NCBI GenBank assembly: GCA_030639495.1
Contig: DAOWCP010000079.1
Location: 1 to 11,813 of the forward strand
Reading direction: 5' to 3'
Source of the DNA: JAGLTN01 sp023135255
Lineage (GTDB): Bacteria > Planctomycetota > Phycisphaerae > Sedimentisphaerales > Anaerobacaceae
Length of the DNA: 11,813 bases
A program made the position numbers and the translations under genes. The notes beneath the pieces are model-generated. The model saw only the letters and a program-made list of their open reading frames with translations. It ran no database searches and was not told the DNA's origin. This document shows, one piece after another, positions 1-6,751 of this stretch (positions within the stretch are counted from its first letter, which is position 1; each line of letters starts with the position of its first letter).

Positions 1-150
1 ACAGAGAAATGAGGAGAAATGACAAGAAATGATGAAAAATCACAAGAAATAACGAAAAATACAAAGAAATGACAAGAAATAACGAAAAATAACGAAAAAT
101 GACGGAAAATAACAAGAAATGCTGAAGAAGATCAGGAAATGACGAAAAAT
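1..150. repeat. Degenerate 10-bp tandem array with phased A-tracts
   Basis: Fifteen consecutive 10-base units are visible, with consensus close to GACRARAAAT (for example gacaagaaat and aacgaaaaat). Nearly every unit ends in AAAT in strict 10-base phase; the unit at 121-130 is the most diverged. The unit length is not a multiple of three, so this is not a coding repeat. The array begins at the window edge and may continue leftwards. A-rich runs spaced near one helical turn are the classic arrangement for intrinsically curved DNA; that property is inferred here. Confidence 0.85.
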
Positions 151-473
151 GTAAATTTGGTTGTCGGGAAATGGTGCTGTAATCGGCATAATCGTTACAG
201 ACGGATTTTTTTGGGTGCAGATAAGCCTTATAGTCGCCCTGAGGGGTCAGGTTTTTCGCAAATGCGAAATTTGCGGCCATGAACCACGTTGGGTTCGCGG
301 TTTTTTACGGTTTTGGGGGGGATTGGGAATATTGGTGCGAAAGAAAAAATGGGAAAAAAGTAAAATTTTTGTTGTAATTGAACTAATTATGGTTATTTTC
401 GTATTGAGTTAGGGTGAAAATGTCGATATTTCAGTAAGTTTGGGGCTAATTGTGTGTATTTGAGGACATAATT
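151..473. other. Non-coding leader region with small hairpins, no convincing gene
   Basis: Two short inverted repeats lie close together: CGCAAAT/ATTTGCG (257-263 and 269-275, 5-nt loop) and GAACC/GGTTC (281-285 and 292-296, 6-nt loop). The second is followed by gcgg and six T residues at 301-306, so it could be a weak rightward terminator. A run of seven or more G lies near 315. An 83-codon TTG-started frame crosses 161-412, but it has no ribosome binding site and no recognisable domain and is judged spurious. No clear promoter for the downstream operon could be assigned. Confidence 0.4.
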
Positions 474-1739
474 ATGAAATTAAAACAAATTAGAGTGGAT
501 GGGTATAAGAACCTTATTGACTGTGTAGTTAATCTTGGTGACTTCAATGTTATAGTTGGACCAAACAATAGCGGAAAATCAAATCTACTTGAAGCTATAC
601 AAATTCTTTGGCCAATCTGTTTTGGTGACCAGAAAGTAAGGAAAATTATATTTGATGGAACGACTCCGCGTTTCTCTATAGATTATTCGATATGCCATTT
701 GAAAGAACACCAAGGTAAGCCATTGAGAATCGGCATGACTTTTGAAGCTACTATACATAATAAGCTTTGGATAGTTGATTATGATGTAAGCGTTTACTGT
801 AGCCAAGATGAAGATAATCCAGACAAAGGTTTTATCAGCGAGTCATTGACAGCAAAAGAACTTGGTACGCCTGGGCGTGCAACCCTTTATCTGGAACGAA
901 AGCAAGAAGGCAGCCGTCAGGTTCTTCGAGTCAAAAAACATAAGAAGGTTAAGTTAGCCGAACATACAATTGCTAAAACCAATCCCAGCCTTCAAGCAAT
1001 AGAATCTATTTATCCAGACTTTGCCGAATTGCCTGATGAACTAAGAAGCTTTGTTCATATGATTGAATTGATTGTCTTTTCAAGTACCTTTACATTGTCT
1101 CCAGTAAATTTGCGGCGTGATATAGATAGTGAAAAACCTATAAAGAGTCCTCCTATTGTATCTACTTTCGACATATCCCTTGCTCTTGATAAGTTAAAAG
1201 AGAAAGGGGAACATTATAATCTTTTCAGGGAAGCGATGAGTGACATCTTAGACTTGGAAGAGGTTGACTTCTATGCAGAAGATTACATTCCACCCTCCGA
1301 AAAGGGGGAAAGTAAGCCTAAACGCATAAGATATTTCCGTCTAAAATGTAAAGGCAGTCCACCTTCTTGTATCGAGGAATATTCTGATGGCACATTGGTT
1401 GTTGCAGCTATTTTGGTAGCTATTTTATCTGAGGAAGATAGAGGCCCAATTTTGTGTTTGGAAGAATTGGAGAATTGTTTGCATCCTGCTGCAATTGAAA
1501 AATTGCTTAGTTTTCTACAGGGCAATGCTGATAGGTGGCCAGTATTGATAACAACACATTCATCTCATTTGCTCAATGGAGTAAACCCGGAAGATGTAAA
1601 TGTTGCTGTTGTAGATGAAACTGGAGCAACACATTTTGAAAAGATTAAGAACAACCGGGAGTTGCGAGACTACCTTAACAAAGGTCTCATGAATTTTGGT
1701 GATTTGTTAGTTGATAACTACAAACAATTCAGGGAGTAA
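474..1739 (+). CDS. SMC/ABC-type AAA ATPase (AAA_21/OLD-like), putative defence ATPase
   Basis: A 421-residue ATPase of the AAA_21/AAA_15 type related to the ATPase parts of OLD, RecF and PARIS AriA proteins. It opens with a RecF-like strand (MKLKQIRVDGYKNL), then Walker A GPNNSGKS at 29-36. The C-terminal half carries the signature-like YSDGT at 303-307, a Walker B region ILCLEELENCLHP at 326-338 (acidic pair E330/E331), and an H-loop TTHSSHLL around H362. The middle (~90-290) is charged, with no motif I recognise. ATG at 474 is preferred to the in-frame TTG at 450 because tgagga (461-466) is a good ribosome binding site for it. The frame ends five bases before the next gene, whose ribosome binding site overlaps this stop, so the pair is translationally coupled. 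Inference: ATP-dependent sensor or motor subunit of a two-gene defence system. A chromosomal housekeeping ATPase is less likely given the partner. Confidence 0.9.
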   Translation: MKLKQIRVDGYKNLIDCVVNLGDFNVIVGPNNSGKSNLLEAIQILWPICFGDQKVRKIIFDGTTPRFSIDYSICHLKEHQGKPLRIGMTFEATIHNKLWIVDYDVSVYCSQDEDNPDKGFISESLTAKELGTPGRATLYLERKQEGSRQVLRVKKHKKVKLAEHTIAKTNPSLQAIESIYPDFAELPDELRSFVHMIELIVFSSTFTLSPVNLRRDIDSEKPIKSPPIVSTFDISLALDKLKEKGEHYNLFREAMSDILDLEEVDFYAEDYIPPSEKGESKPKRIRYFRLKCKGSPPSCIEEYSDGTLVVAAILVAILSEEDRGPILCLEELENCLHPAAIEKLLSFLQGNADRWPVLITTHSSHLLNGVNPEDVNVAVVDETGATHFEKIKNNRELRDYLNKGLMNFGDLLVDNYKQFRE

Positions 1740-1744
1740 AGCAA

Positions 1745-2383
1745 GTGGCCAAAGTTCAGGGAAAGGGACACAATAGAGAGCCTATCTCGCTTTTGCTGGC
1801 AGAAGGGGTAACAGACGAGTTGTTTTGGCAGCAAGTCAAGGATAGCTCCCTAAAAGGTTGTAGAATTATCACCAGGGACCTTAAAGGCAATTTCAATATA
1901 AACAAGAAAGTTGTTGCTAAGGCAGTAGGATATTGTGAAAAGCATCTCGATGAACGTGTCAGGATTTATTGCTGCATTGATCGTGAGTCGCGTGAAGGCA
2001 AAGCTCCAGGATTTGAACTTAAAACCATCGTCAGAGAGATTTGCGAGCGTAATATCAAATCTGTTTTAAGCATTGATGCGATAATTGCTACACAGCAAAT
2101 TGAAAGTTGGTTTTTCTGGGATATGGAAACAATATACAAGTGTCTAAATGTTAGGCGTTCCCAGAGGAAGAAAAATGCTTACCGTCCTCCTGAAAGATAC
2201 ACCTATCATGATATGATAAAACTTTTTCGCAATAATGGAAAAGCATATAATAAAGGAAAAAGATGTGGGTATTTTATTCAACAACTCAACCTTGACAGAA
2301 TCATTGAAAACTGTAGAGAATTGCGGGAGGGAATTGAAAAGATAAAATCACAGGCGAATGATACAACGAATCATCTTTTTTGA
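1745..2383 (+). CDS. DUF4276-like (TOPRIM-like) protein, putative nuclease/effector partner of the ATPase
   Basis: A 212-residue protein starting at GTG, with agggag at 1731-1736 as ribosome binding site. Residues 15-28 (SLLLAEGVTDELFW) match the first strand and acidic motif of TOPRIM-type and DUF4276 proteins, with E20 and D24 as candidate metal ligands. Residues 74-81 (IYCCIDRE) match the second acidic motif, with D79 and E81. Residues 117-126 (TQQIESWFFWD, E120 and D126) resemble the conserved 'IE-W---D' motif of DUF4276. The C-terminus is basic and helical. No signal peptide or membrane segment is seen. Families with this fold next to AAA_21 ATPases (PARIS, split OLD-like systems) act as nuclease effectors against phage or plasmids; carrying that role over to this protein is inference. 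The family assignment comes from motifs read by eye, so a related TOPRIM-like family (RloB, DUF4435) is possible. Confidence 0.8.
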   Translation: MAKVQGKGHNREPISLLLAEGVTDELFWQQVKDSSLKGCRIITRDLKGNFNINKKVVAKAVGYCEKHLDERVRIYCCIDRESREGKAPGFELKTIVREICERNIKSVLSIDAIIATQQIESWFFWDMETIYKCLNVRRSQRKKNAYRPPERYTYHDMIKLFRNNGKAYNKGKRCGYFIQQLNLDRIIENCRELREGIEKIKSQANDTTNHLF

Positions 2384-3267
2384 GCAAAAATAACAGGGGG
2401 TAAAACGGGGTTTTTAGGGGGACTTGTAATAGAAAATAGGCCCATTGATTTCTCTCTGGGCCTATCTGGTTTTGGAATATCCGCTGAATTATTTATTACA
2501 GGATTTAGTTTGTTTTTCGCATTTTTGTTTTTTGGACAATTTGCTTTTGTTTGACAGTTAAGTGGGCAAATTATGATATTCTTGTATGCGACTGGGCCAT
2601 GGTTGCCCTGGAACATGATCGGGCCTGTAGGTGCTTCTTTTCCGGTAACACCACCTGGTGTTGGGCCTGGCATTTCAAGGTCTTTGTGAAGAATTTGGCC
2701 ATTAAGTTCGATCTTTATGAATTTAGCATTAGCGATCTTTTTGCCGGTTTCGTCAAACTTAGGAGTCTGCCAGTCGATAACGTATTTCTGCCAGGTGCCG
2801 GGCGCTTTGCTTGCGTTCAGCTTTGGAACAGCTGCTCCGTAGATCGCACCCATATCGCTGGCTTTCATTTTTTTCACACCAAAGCTGTCGAGAATCTGTA
2901 TTTCATATTCACCCATTACATAGATTCCTGAGTTTGAACCCTTTGGAACCATTACTTCCAGTTCGATATGGCTGTCGCCGAATTTTTCATTCGAGTAGAT
3001 ATCAAGACTGTCGCCATGCTCTGCTGCGAGGTTAACCATTGCCTCATTGCCTAATCCGGCAGCTAATCTTTTATTATTTTCTTTAAGCATTTCAGGATTA
3101 CCAACTGTCCATTTGGCTTTGACCGGGTCTCCTCTGAATGACCAGTTGCTGAGGTCTTTGCCGTTAAAAGGCTTTGCGACCTGACAGGTGGTTGTGCAAC
3201 AGCCAGTTAACATTATCAGTGCGAGAGCGGATACTATTGCAGGAATTACAGTATTAGACAGTTTCAT
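2371..3267 (-). CDS. DUF1080 (3-keto-disaccharide hydrolase family) lipoprotein with an anomalous C-terminal extension
   Basis: A 298-codon frame. Residues 1-23 form a lipoprotein signal peptide with lipobox LTGC (C23), so the product is probably exported and lipid-anchored. Residues ~32-233 are a DUF1080/PF06439 domain (concanavalin-like fold linked to glycoside and 3-keto-sugar processing), shown by PFNGKDLSNW, GSNSGIYVMGEYEIQILDS (110-128), GAIYGAAVPK, GTWQKYVIDW and PTGPIMFQGNHGPVAYKNI. The family normally ends soon after this last segment. Here about 60 more residues follow, Asn/Lys- then Pro-rich, running through a terminator-like hairpin and overlapping the end of the convergent gene by 13 nt. 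One extra base near codon 236 would give a TAA stop after ...IICPL, so I suspect a recent frameshift and a true product of about 236 residues. ATG at 3267 has ribosome binding site AAAGG (3274-3278). Confidence 0.88.
   Translation of the reverse strand: MKLSNTVIPAIVSALALIMLTGCCTTTCQVAKPFNGKDLSNWSFRGDPVKAKWTVGNPEMLKENNKRLAAGLGNEAMVNLAAEHGDSLDIYSNEKFGDSHIELEVMVPKGSNSGIYVMGEYEIQILDSFGVKKMKASDMGAIYGAAVPKLNASKAPGTWQKYVIDWQTPKFDETGKKIANAKFIKIELNGQILHKDLEMPGPTPGGVTGKEAPTGPIMFQGNHGPVAYKNIIICPLNCQTKANCPKNKNAKNKLNPVINNSADIPKPDRPREKSMGLFSITSPPKNPVLPPVIFAQKR
2396..2421 (+). other. Three-tract G-rich motif
   Basis: Runs of 5, 4 and 5 G (2396-2400, 2407-2410, 2417-2421) are separated by 6-nt A/T-rich spacers. 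The motif lies just downstream of the stop of the DUF4276-like gene and inside the suspect tail of the convergent frame. A canonical quadruplex needs a fourth tract; the next GGG is 36 bases further on. Structure formation is therefore uncertain. Confidence 0.35.
2432..2465 (-). terminator. Candidate rho-independent terminator for the DUF1080 gene
   Basis: A perfect 9-bp inverted repeat, ATAGGCCCA (2436-2444) and TGGGCCTAT (2457-2465), encloses a 12-nt loop. Read on the minus strand the stem is followed by TTTTCTATT. This is a GC-containing hairpin with a short U-rich tail, placed about 90 nt after the position where the DUF1080 domain should stop. As annotated, the reading frame runs through it (codons ~268-278), which supports the idea that the tail is not genuine coding sequence. 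Confidence 0.6.
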
Positions 3268-3310
3268 ATTTTACCTTTCAAAATTATAGTTTAAAAATCA
3301 ACAACCAATA

Positions 3311-3510
3311 TATACCCTTCAGGGTAGTAAATGTCCGCGAATAAATCCGTAACTTGTTATTTTTAAGTTATACCCTTAAGGGTAGTAAACGCCCGCGAGG
3401 AAAGTTATAATCCCGATGTATCGGAATACCCGCGGATAAACGGGTGAATTCAATTGGGATCAGTATAGTTACCCACGGATAAACGGTAAAATTCAATTGG
3501 GATCAGTATA
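3311..3510 (+). repeat. Composite palindromic repeat, locus A (two units, apparently nested)
   Basis: Starts with an imperfect palindrome TACCCTTCAGGGTA (3313-3326). It continues with a 60-bp block (3311-3370) that matches locus B (6617-6676) at about 56 of 60 positions. A second unit follows, headed by the perfect palindrome TACCCTTAAGGGTA (3371-3384), and matches locus C (8421-8521) along roughly 100 bp. Two copies of the 42-bp module (ACCCGCGGATAAACGG ... TTGGGATCAGTATA) end at 3467 and 3510. No coding potential is evident. It lies in the gap between the divergent DUF1080 and ileS genes. REP/MITE-like mobile origin is inferred. Confidence 0.85.
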
Positions 3511-3517
3511 TCTTAGC

Positions 3518-3636
3518 TTAAGCGAAACGTCAAGTGTTACAAATAATACCATTTATGGTAGTATCCCGATATACATCGGGATACCTGCGGATAAACGGTA
3601 AAATCCAATTGGGATTAGTATTGATCTTTCGCTTAA
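3518..3636. repeat. Repeat unit A3 flanked by 10-bp perfect inverted repeats
   Basis: TTAAGCGAAA at 3518-3527 and its exact reverse complement TTTCGCTTAA at 3627-3636 bracket a diverged repeat unit. Inside are the palindrome TACCATTTATGGTA (3547-3560), a 9-bp-arm hairpin TATCCCGAT/ATCGGGATA (3562-3570 and 3575-3583) and one 42-bp module (3581-3622). The arrangement resembles a small element with terminal inverted repeats, but no target-site duplication is obvious. Confidence 0.55.
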
Positions 3637-3706
3637 TGCAGTTTTTTTCGGCTGTTAATGCAAACTCTTTATTGCTTAGCACTTAAAGGTTTATGACAGG
3701 TTTAGC

Positions 3707-3735
3707 TTGACAGATATGGCGGGCGGGCTTATTGT
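3707..3735 (+). promoter_or_regulatory. Sigma-70-like promoter of ileS
   Basis: A perfect -35 hexamer TTGACA (3707-3712), a 17-nt spacer, and a -10 hexamer TATTGT (3730-3735, four of six consensus bases). Initiation would be near 3742, giving a leader of about 33 nt before the ileS ATG. That is too short for a T-box leader, and none is seen. Upstream, 3637-3706 holds nothing else recognisable. Confidence 0.65.
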
Positions 3736-3774
3736 AGTTGGCTTTATTACGTTTATCAAAATAAGGATTTAAAG

Positions 3775-6633
3775 ATGTCAGAGAATAAGAAAAAAGGTTA
3801 CAGAGATACGCTGAATCTGCCTAACACAAGTTTTTCTATGAAGGCAAATCTTGTCCAGCGTGAACCCCAACAGCGTAAAGCGTGGGCAAAAGCTGACATT
3901 TATAATAAAATACGCGAAAATAAGGCTGACTTGCCTGCTTATATTCTGCACGATGGTCCGCCTTATGCTAACGGCGATATTCACATGGGTCATGTCATCA
4001 ACAAGGTGCTTAAAGATATCGTTGTAAAATACAAGACGATGTCAGGATTCGATTCGCCATATATCCCCGGTTGGGATTGTCACGGGCTGCCTATTGAAGT
4101 TAAAGTCATGGCTGAGCTTGGCGATGCCGCTAAGGACATGAGCAAAGAGGAAATCAGGAAAAAGTGTCAGAAATACGCAAGCAAATATGTGAAGCTGCAA
4201 TCAAAACAGTTTGCTTCGCTGGGTATTTTCGGTGATTTTAAAAATCCGTATCTGACATTGAAGCCTCAATATGAAAAAGGTATTCTTGAAATATTTGCTG
4301 AGCTCGTCGGCAAAGGCCTGGTATATAAACAGCTAAAACCTATTCACTGGTCGATCGGTTGTGAGACGGCGCTGGCAGATGCTGAGCTTGAATATCAAGA
4401 TGTGGAGTCTTCAAGTATTTTTGTGAACTTCCCCGCTGAGACAGAAACCTGTGAAAAGCTGAAGGAACTCGGGTTAGTTGAGGCCGGCAGCGAGCGAAAA
4501 ATCTGCTTTATGATCTGGACGACTACGCCTTGGACATTAGCAGCGAATTTGGCAGTTGCGGTACATCCATCTTTGGAGTATGCGGCTTTAAGCTATGAAA
4601 AAGATGGTCAGAAATTCGTATCTATTGTCGGCGTTGACAGAGTGCAGGCTGTTGTAAAAGCTGTCGGCTTAGAAGAAGGAAAGTATACTGTCAGCGAAAA
4701 GGCTGTAAAAGGCGCAAAGCTCGAAGGGCTTCGTTATCAACACCCGTTCATTGAGAAAAACCCGACTGACAAAGATGCCTACATGGTAATTTGCACGAAT
4801 TATGTCACCACTGAAGACGGAACAGGTCTGGTTCATACTGCCCCGGGGCATGGCACAGAGGACTACGTAGCCAGTCAGCAATATGGCTTGGCAGTTTATT
4901 CTCCTGTTGATGATCAGGGCAATTATGATGAGACTGTTCCAGAGTGGCTTGTCGGCAAAAATGTTCTTAAAGTAAACCAGCAGGTAAATGAACATCTGGA
5001 TAAGCTTGGTCTGCTCGTTGCGGAAGGAAAAATCGTTCACAGCTATCCGCACTGCTGGAGAAGCCATATGCCGGTAATCTTCCGTGCAACCGAACAATGG
5101 TTTATCAGTGTTGACAAAGAAATTCCAGATTACGGAAAAAGCCTAAGGACATTAGCACTGGATCAGACGGGTGATGTGAAGTGGATTCCGTCATGGGGTG
5201 AAAAACGTATCCGCGGCATGCTCGAATCAAGGCCTGACTGGTGTATCAGCAGACAGCGAACCTGGGGACTGCCAATACCATCGTTTGTAAATTCAGCGGG
5301 CAAATCGATGATGACGAAAGAATCTGTTTTGGCAGTTGCGGAGCATATAGGCAAAAAAGGCTCCAACAGTTGGTTTACTGATTCGCCAAAAGAAATTCTC
5401 GGCGAAGATTTCGTCCTTCCGGATGGATTCAGCTTTGACGATCTGCAGAAAGAAGAAAACATTTTCGATGTGTGGTTCGAATCAGGATGCAGCTGGCACA
5501 GCGTTGCAAGAAATGCCGGCTGGGATATCCCGGTCGATCTTTATCTTGAAGGGTCCGACCAGCACAGAGGCTGGTTCCAACTTTCGATGCTACCGGCGCT
5601 GGGGGCAACTGGTAAGCCACCATTTAAATCGGTTTTGACTCATGGCTTTACCGTCGATGAGCATGGCATGAAGCAGTCAAAATCTAAAGGCAATTATGTC
5701 AGTGCAATGGATGAAATTGAAAAATACGGCGCTGATATTTTAAGGCTATGGGTTGCAAGCGTCAATTACCAGGAAGACATGCGATGCAGCGATGAGCTTA
5801 TCGGCAGACTGCAGGATGCTTATCGAAAGATCAGGAATACCCTGCGATACCTCATGGGCAATGTTAATGATTTTGATCCGGCTACGATGTCGGTTGCTTA
5901 CGCGGACATGGCTGAAATAGATAAATGGGCAATGCAGCAGCTCCAGAAGCTTATTGCTAACGTGACAGAAGGCTATAACGCATTTACCTTCCATAAGGTA
6001 TTTACTAATTTGTACAATTTCTGTACCGTTGAGATGAGCAGTATCTATATGGACGTGCTGAAGGACAGGCTTTATTGCGACGAGGCTGACAGCAAGGCAA
6101 GAAGAAGCTCCCAGACCGTTATGCTGAAAATTCTCGACAGCATGGTAAGAATGCTTGCTCCGATTTTGGCACACACAGCTGAGGAGGCATGGGCTGCTAT
6201 GAAATTTAAATCTGAGAATGCAGATACTGTCCACCTTGCTTCCATGCCGAAAGTCGATGAATCAATCGATTACAAAGCTTCTGAGGGGAAATGGAAAAAT
6301 ATCATGTCACTTAGGGATGACGTACTCAGAGAACTTGAACAGCTCAGGAAAAATCAGGAAATTGCGAGCAACCAGGAAGCTACGGTAACTGTTGCTACTA
6401 ACGATGAAAAACTTATTTCGCTGTTGGAGGGTTTCGGTTTGGAAAACTTTGCAGCACTTTGCATTATAAGTGAATTCAAACTTGAAAAGTGTGATTGCGA
6501 AACACAGGTCAAGGCAGGCAAAAGCAGCCATAATAAGTGCGACCGCTGCTGGAATTTCTGGCCAAGCGTTGGGGCAAATAGTGAGCATCCGGAGCTTTGT
6601 CAAAGATGTTCCGAAGTATACCCTTCAGGGTAA
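3775..6633 (+). CDS. ileS: Isoleucyl-tRNA synthetase
   Basis: Cytoplasmic class I aminoacyl-tRNA synthetase that charges tRNA-Ile and edits mischarged valine. Its 952 residues match the bacterial form (E. coli 938). Visible parts: N-terminal DTLNLPNTSFSMKANLVQRE; the HIGH-type motif HMGH at 70-73 in GPPYANGDIHMGHV; the CP1 editing domain (~190-400) with TTPWTLAAN and EDGTGLVHTAPGHGTEDY (from ~346); WCISRQRTWGLPIP; and the C-terminal zinc site C922/C925 with C942/C945. The KMSKS loop reads KQSKS (633-637), an M-to-Q change in the second position. ATG at 3775 has AAGGA (3763-3767) seven nt upstream, and a promoter lies just before. Transcribed alone. The final residues VYPSG and the TAA stop come from an adjacent palindromic repeat, so the original terminus just after the zinc knuckle has been replaced. 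Confidence 0.98.
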   Translation: MSENKKKGYRDTLNLPNTSFSMKANLVQREPQQRKAWAKADIYNKIRENKADLPAYILHDGPPYANGDIHMGHVINKVLKDIVVKYKTMSGFDSPYIPGWDCHGLPIEVKVMAELGDAAKDMSKEEIRKKCQKYASKYVKLQSKQFASLGIFGDFKNPYLTLKPQYEKGILEIFAELVGKGLVYKQLKPIHWSIGCETALADAELEYQDVESSSIFVNFPAETETCEKLKELGLVEAGSERKICFMIWTTTPWTLAANLAVAVHPSLEYAALSYEKDGQKFVSIVGVDRVQAVVKAVGLEEGKYTVSEKAVKGAKLEGLRYQHPFIEKNPTDKDAYMVICTNYVTTEDGTGLVHTAPGHGTEDYVASQQYGLAVYSPVDDQGNYDETVPEWLVGKNVLKVNQQVNEHLDKLGLLVAEGKIVHSYPHCWRSHMPVIFRATEQWFISVDKEIPDYGKSLRTLALDQTGDVKWIPSWGEKRIRGMLESRPDWCISRQRTWGLPIPSFVNSAGKSMMTKESVLAVAEHIGKKGSNSWFTDSPKEILGEDFVLPDGFSFDDLQKEENIFDVWFESGCSWHSVARNAGWDIPVDLYLEGSDQHRGWFQLSMLPALGATGKPPFKSVLTHGFTVDEHGMKQSKSKGNYVSAMDEIEKYGADILRLWVASVNYQEDMRCSDELIGRLQDAYRKIRNTLRYLMGNVNDFDPATMSVAYADMAEIDKWAMQQLQKLIANVTEGYNAFTFHKVFTNLYNFCTVEMSSIYMDVLKDRLYCDEADSKARRSSQTVMLKILDSMVRMLAPILAHTAEEAWAAMKFKSENADTVHLASMPKVDESIDYKASEGKWKNIMSLRDDVLRELEQLRKNQEIASNQEATVTVATNDEKLISLLEGFGLENFAALCIISEFKLEKCDCETQVKAGKSSHNKCDRCWNFWPSVGANSEHPELCQRCSEVYPSG

Positions 6634-6719
6634 GAAATGTCCGCGCATAAATCCGTAACTTATTATTTTTAAGTTATTTACCCGCGGATAAACGGTAAAA
6701 TTCAATTGGAATCAGTAAA
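6617..6719 (+). repeat. Palindromic repeat, locus B, overlapping the 3' end of ileS
   Basis: Begins with TATACCCTTCAGGGTA (palindromic core 6619-6632), whose bases encode the last residues of IleS and contribute its TAA. The 60 bp from 6617 match locus A (3311-3370) at about 56 positions. A 42-bp module (6678-6719) follows directly, without the second unit seen in locus A. It lies between the convergent ileS and DUF2062 genes. Confidence 0.85.
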
Positions 6720-6722
6720 ATC

Positions 6723-6751
6723 AAAAAAACTTAATTAGAATTAGAAATTCT
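6723..6751 (-). terminator. Weak candidate terminator after the DUF2062 gene
   Basis: On the minus strand an A/T-rich hairpin AGAATT/AATTCT (arms 6746-6751 and 6737-6742, 3-nt loop) overlaps the stop codon. It is followed seven bases later by seven T residues (6723-6729 as A on the plus strand). The short AT stem makes this only a possible terminator. Confidence 0.3.

Noticed and set aside
1..150. Tandem array considered as a CRISPR or plasmid iteron array
   Set aside because: Units are only 10 bp with no spacers, no Cas genes are nearby, and no replication gene or DnaA-box cluster is present.
161..412. 83-codon open frame between the tandem array and the ATPase gene, with a CxxC (RKCEICG)
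   Set aside because: TTG start with no ribosome binding site, odd Trp/Gly-rich composition over a G-run and hairpins, and no recognisable domain; more likely chance.
2551..3035. Plus-strand frames opposite the DUF1080 gene
   Set aside because: They are antisense shadows of a gene with clear family motifs and lack their own motifs and ribosome binding sites.
3265..3311. TATAAT on the minus strand at 3283-3288 as a promoter for the DUF1080 gene
   Set aside because: Transcription would begin near 3276, inside the ribosome binding site, and no -35 hexamer lies at the right distance.
3311..3510. Repeat locus considered as an integron attC site or a structured ncRNA
   Set aside because: No attC core sites with the required R/L arrangement and no integrase or cassette genes are seen; unit order varies between loci, which argues against one fixed RNA.
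3742..3774. T-box leader for ileS
   Set aside because: The leader from the predicted start is only about 33 nt, with no specifier stem or antiterminator sequence.
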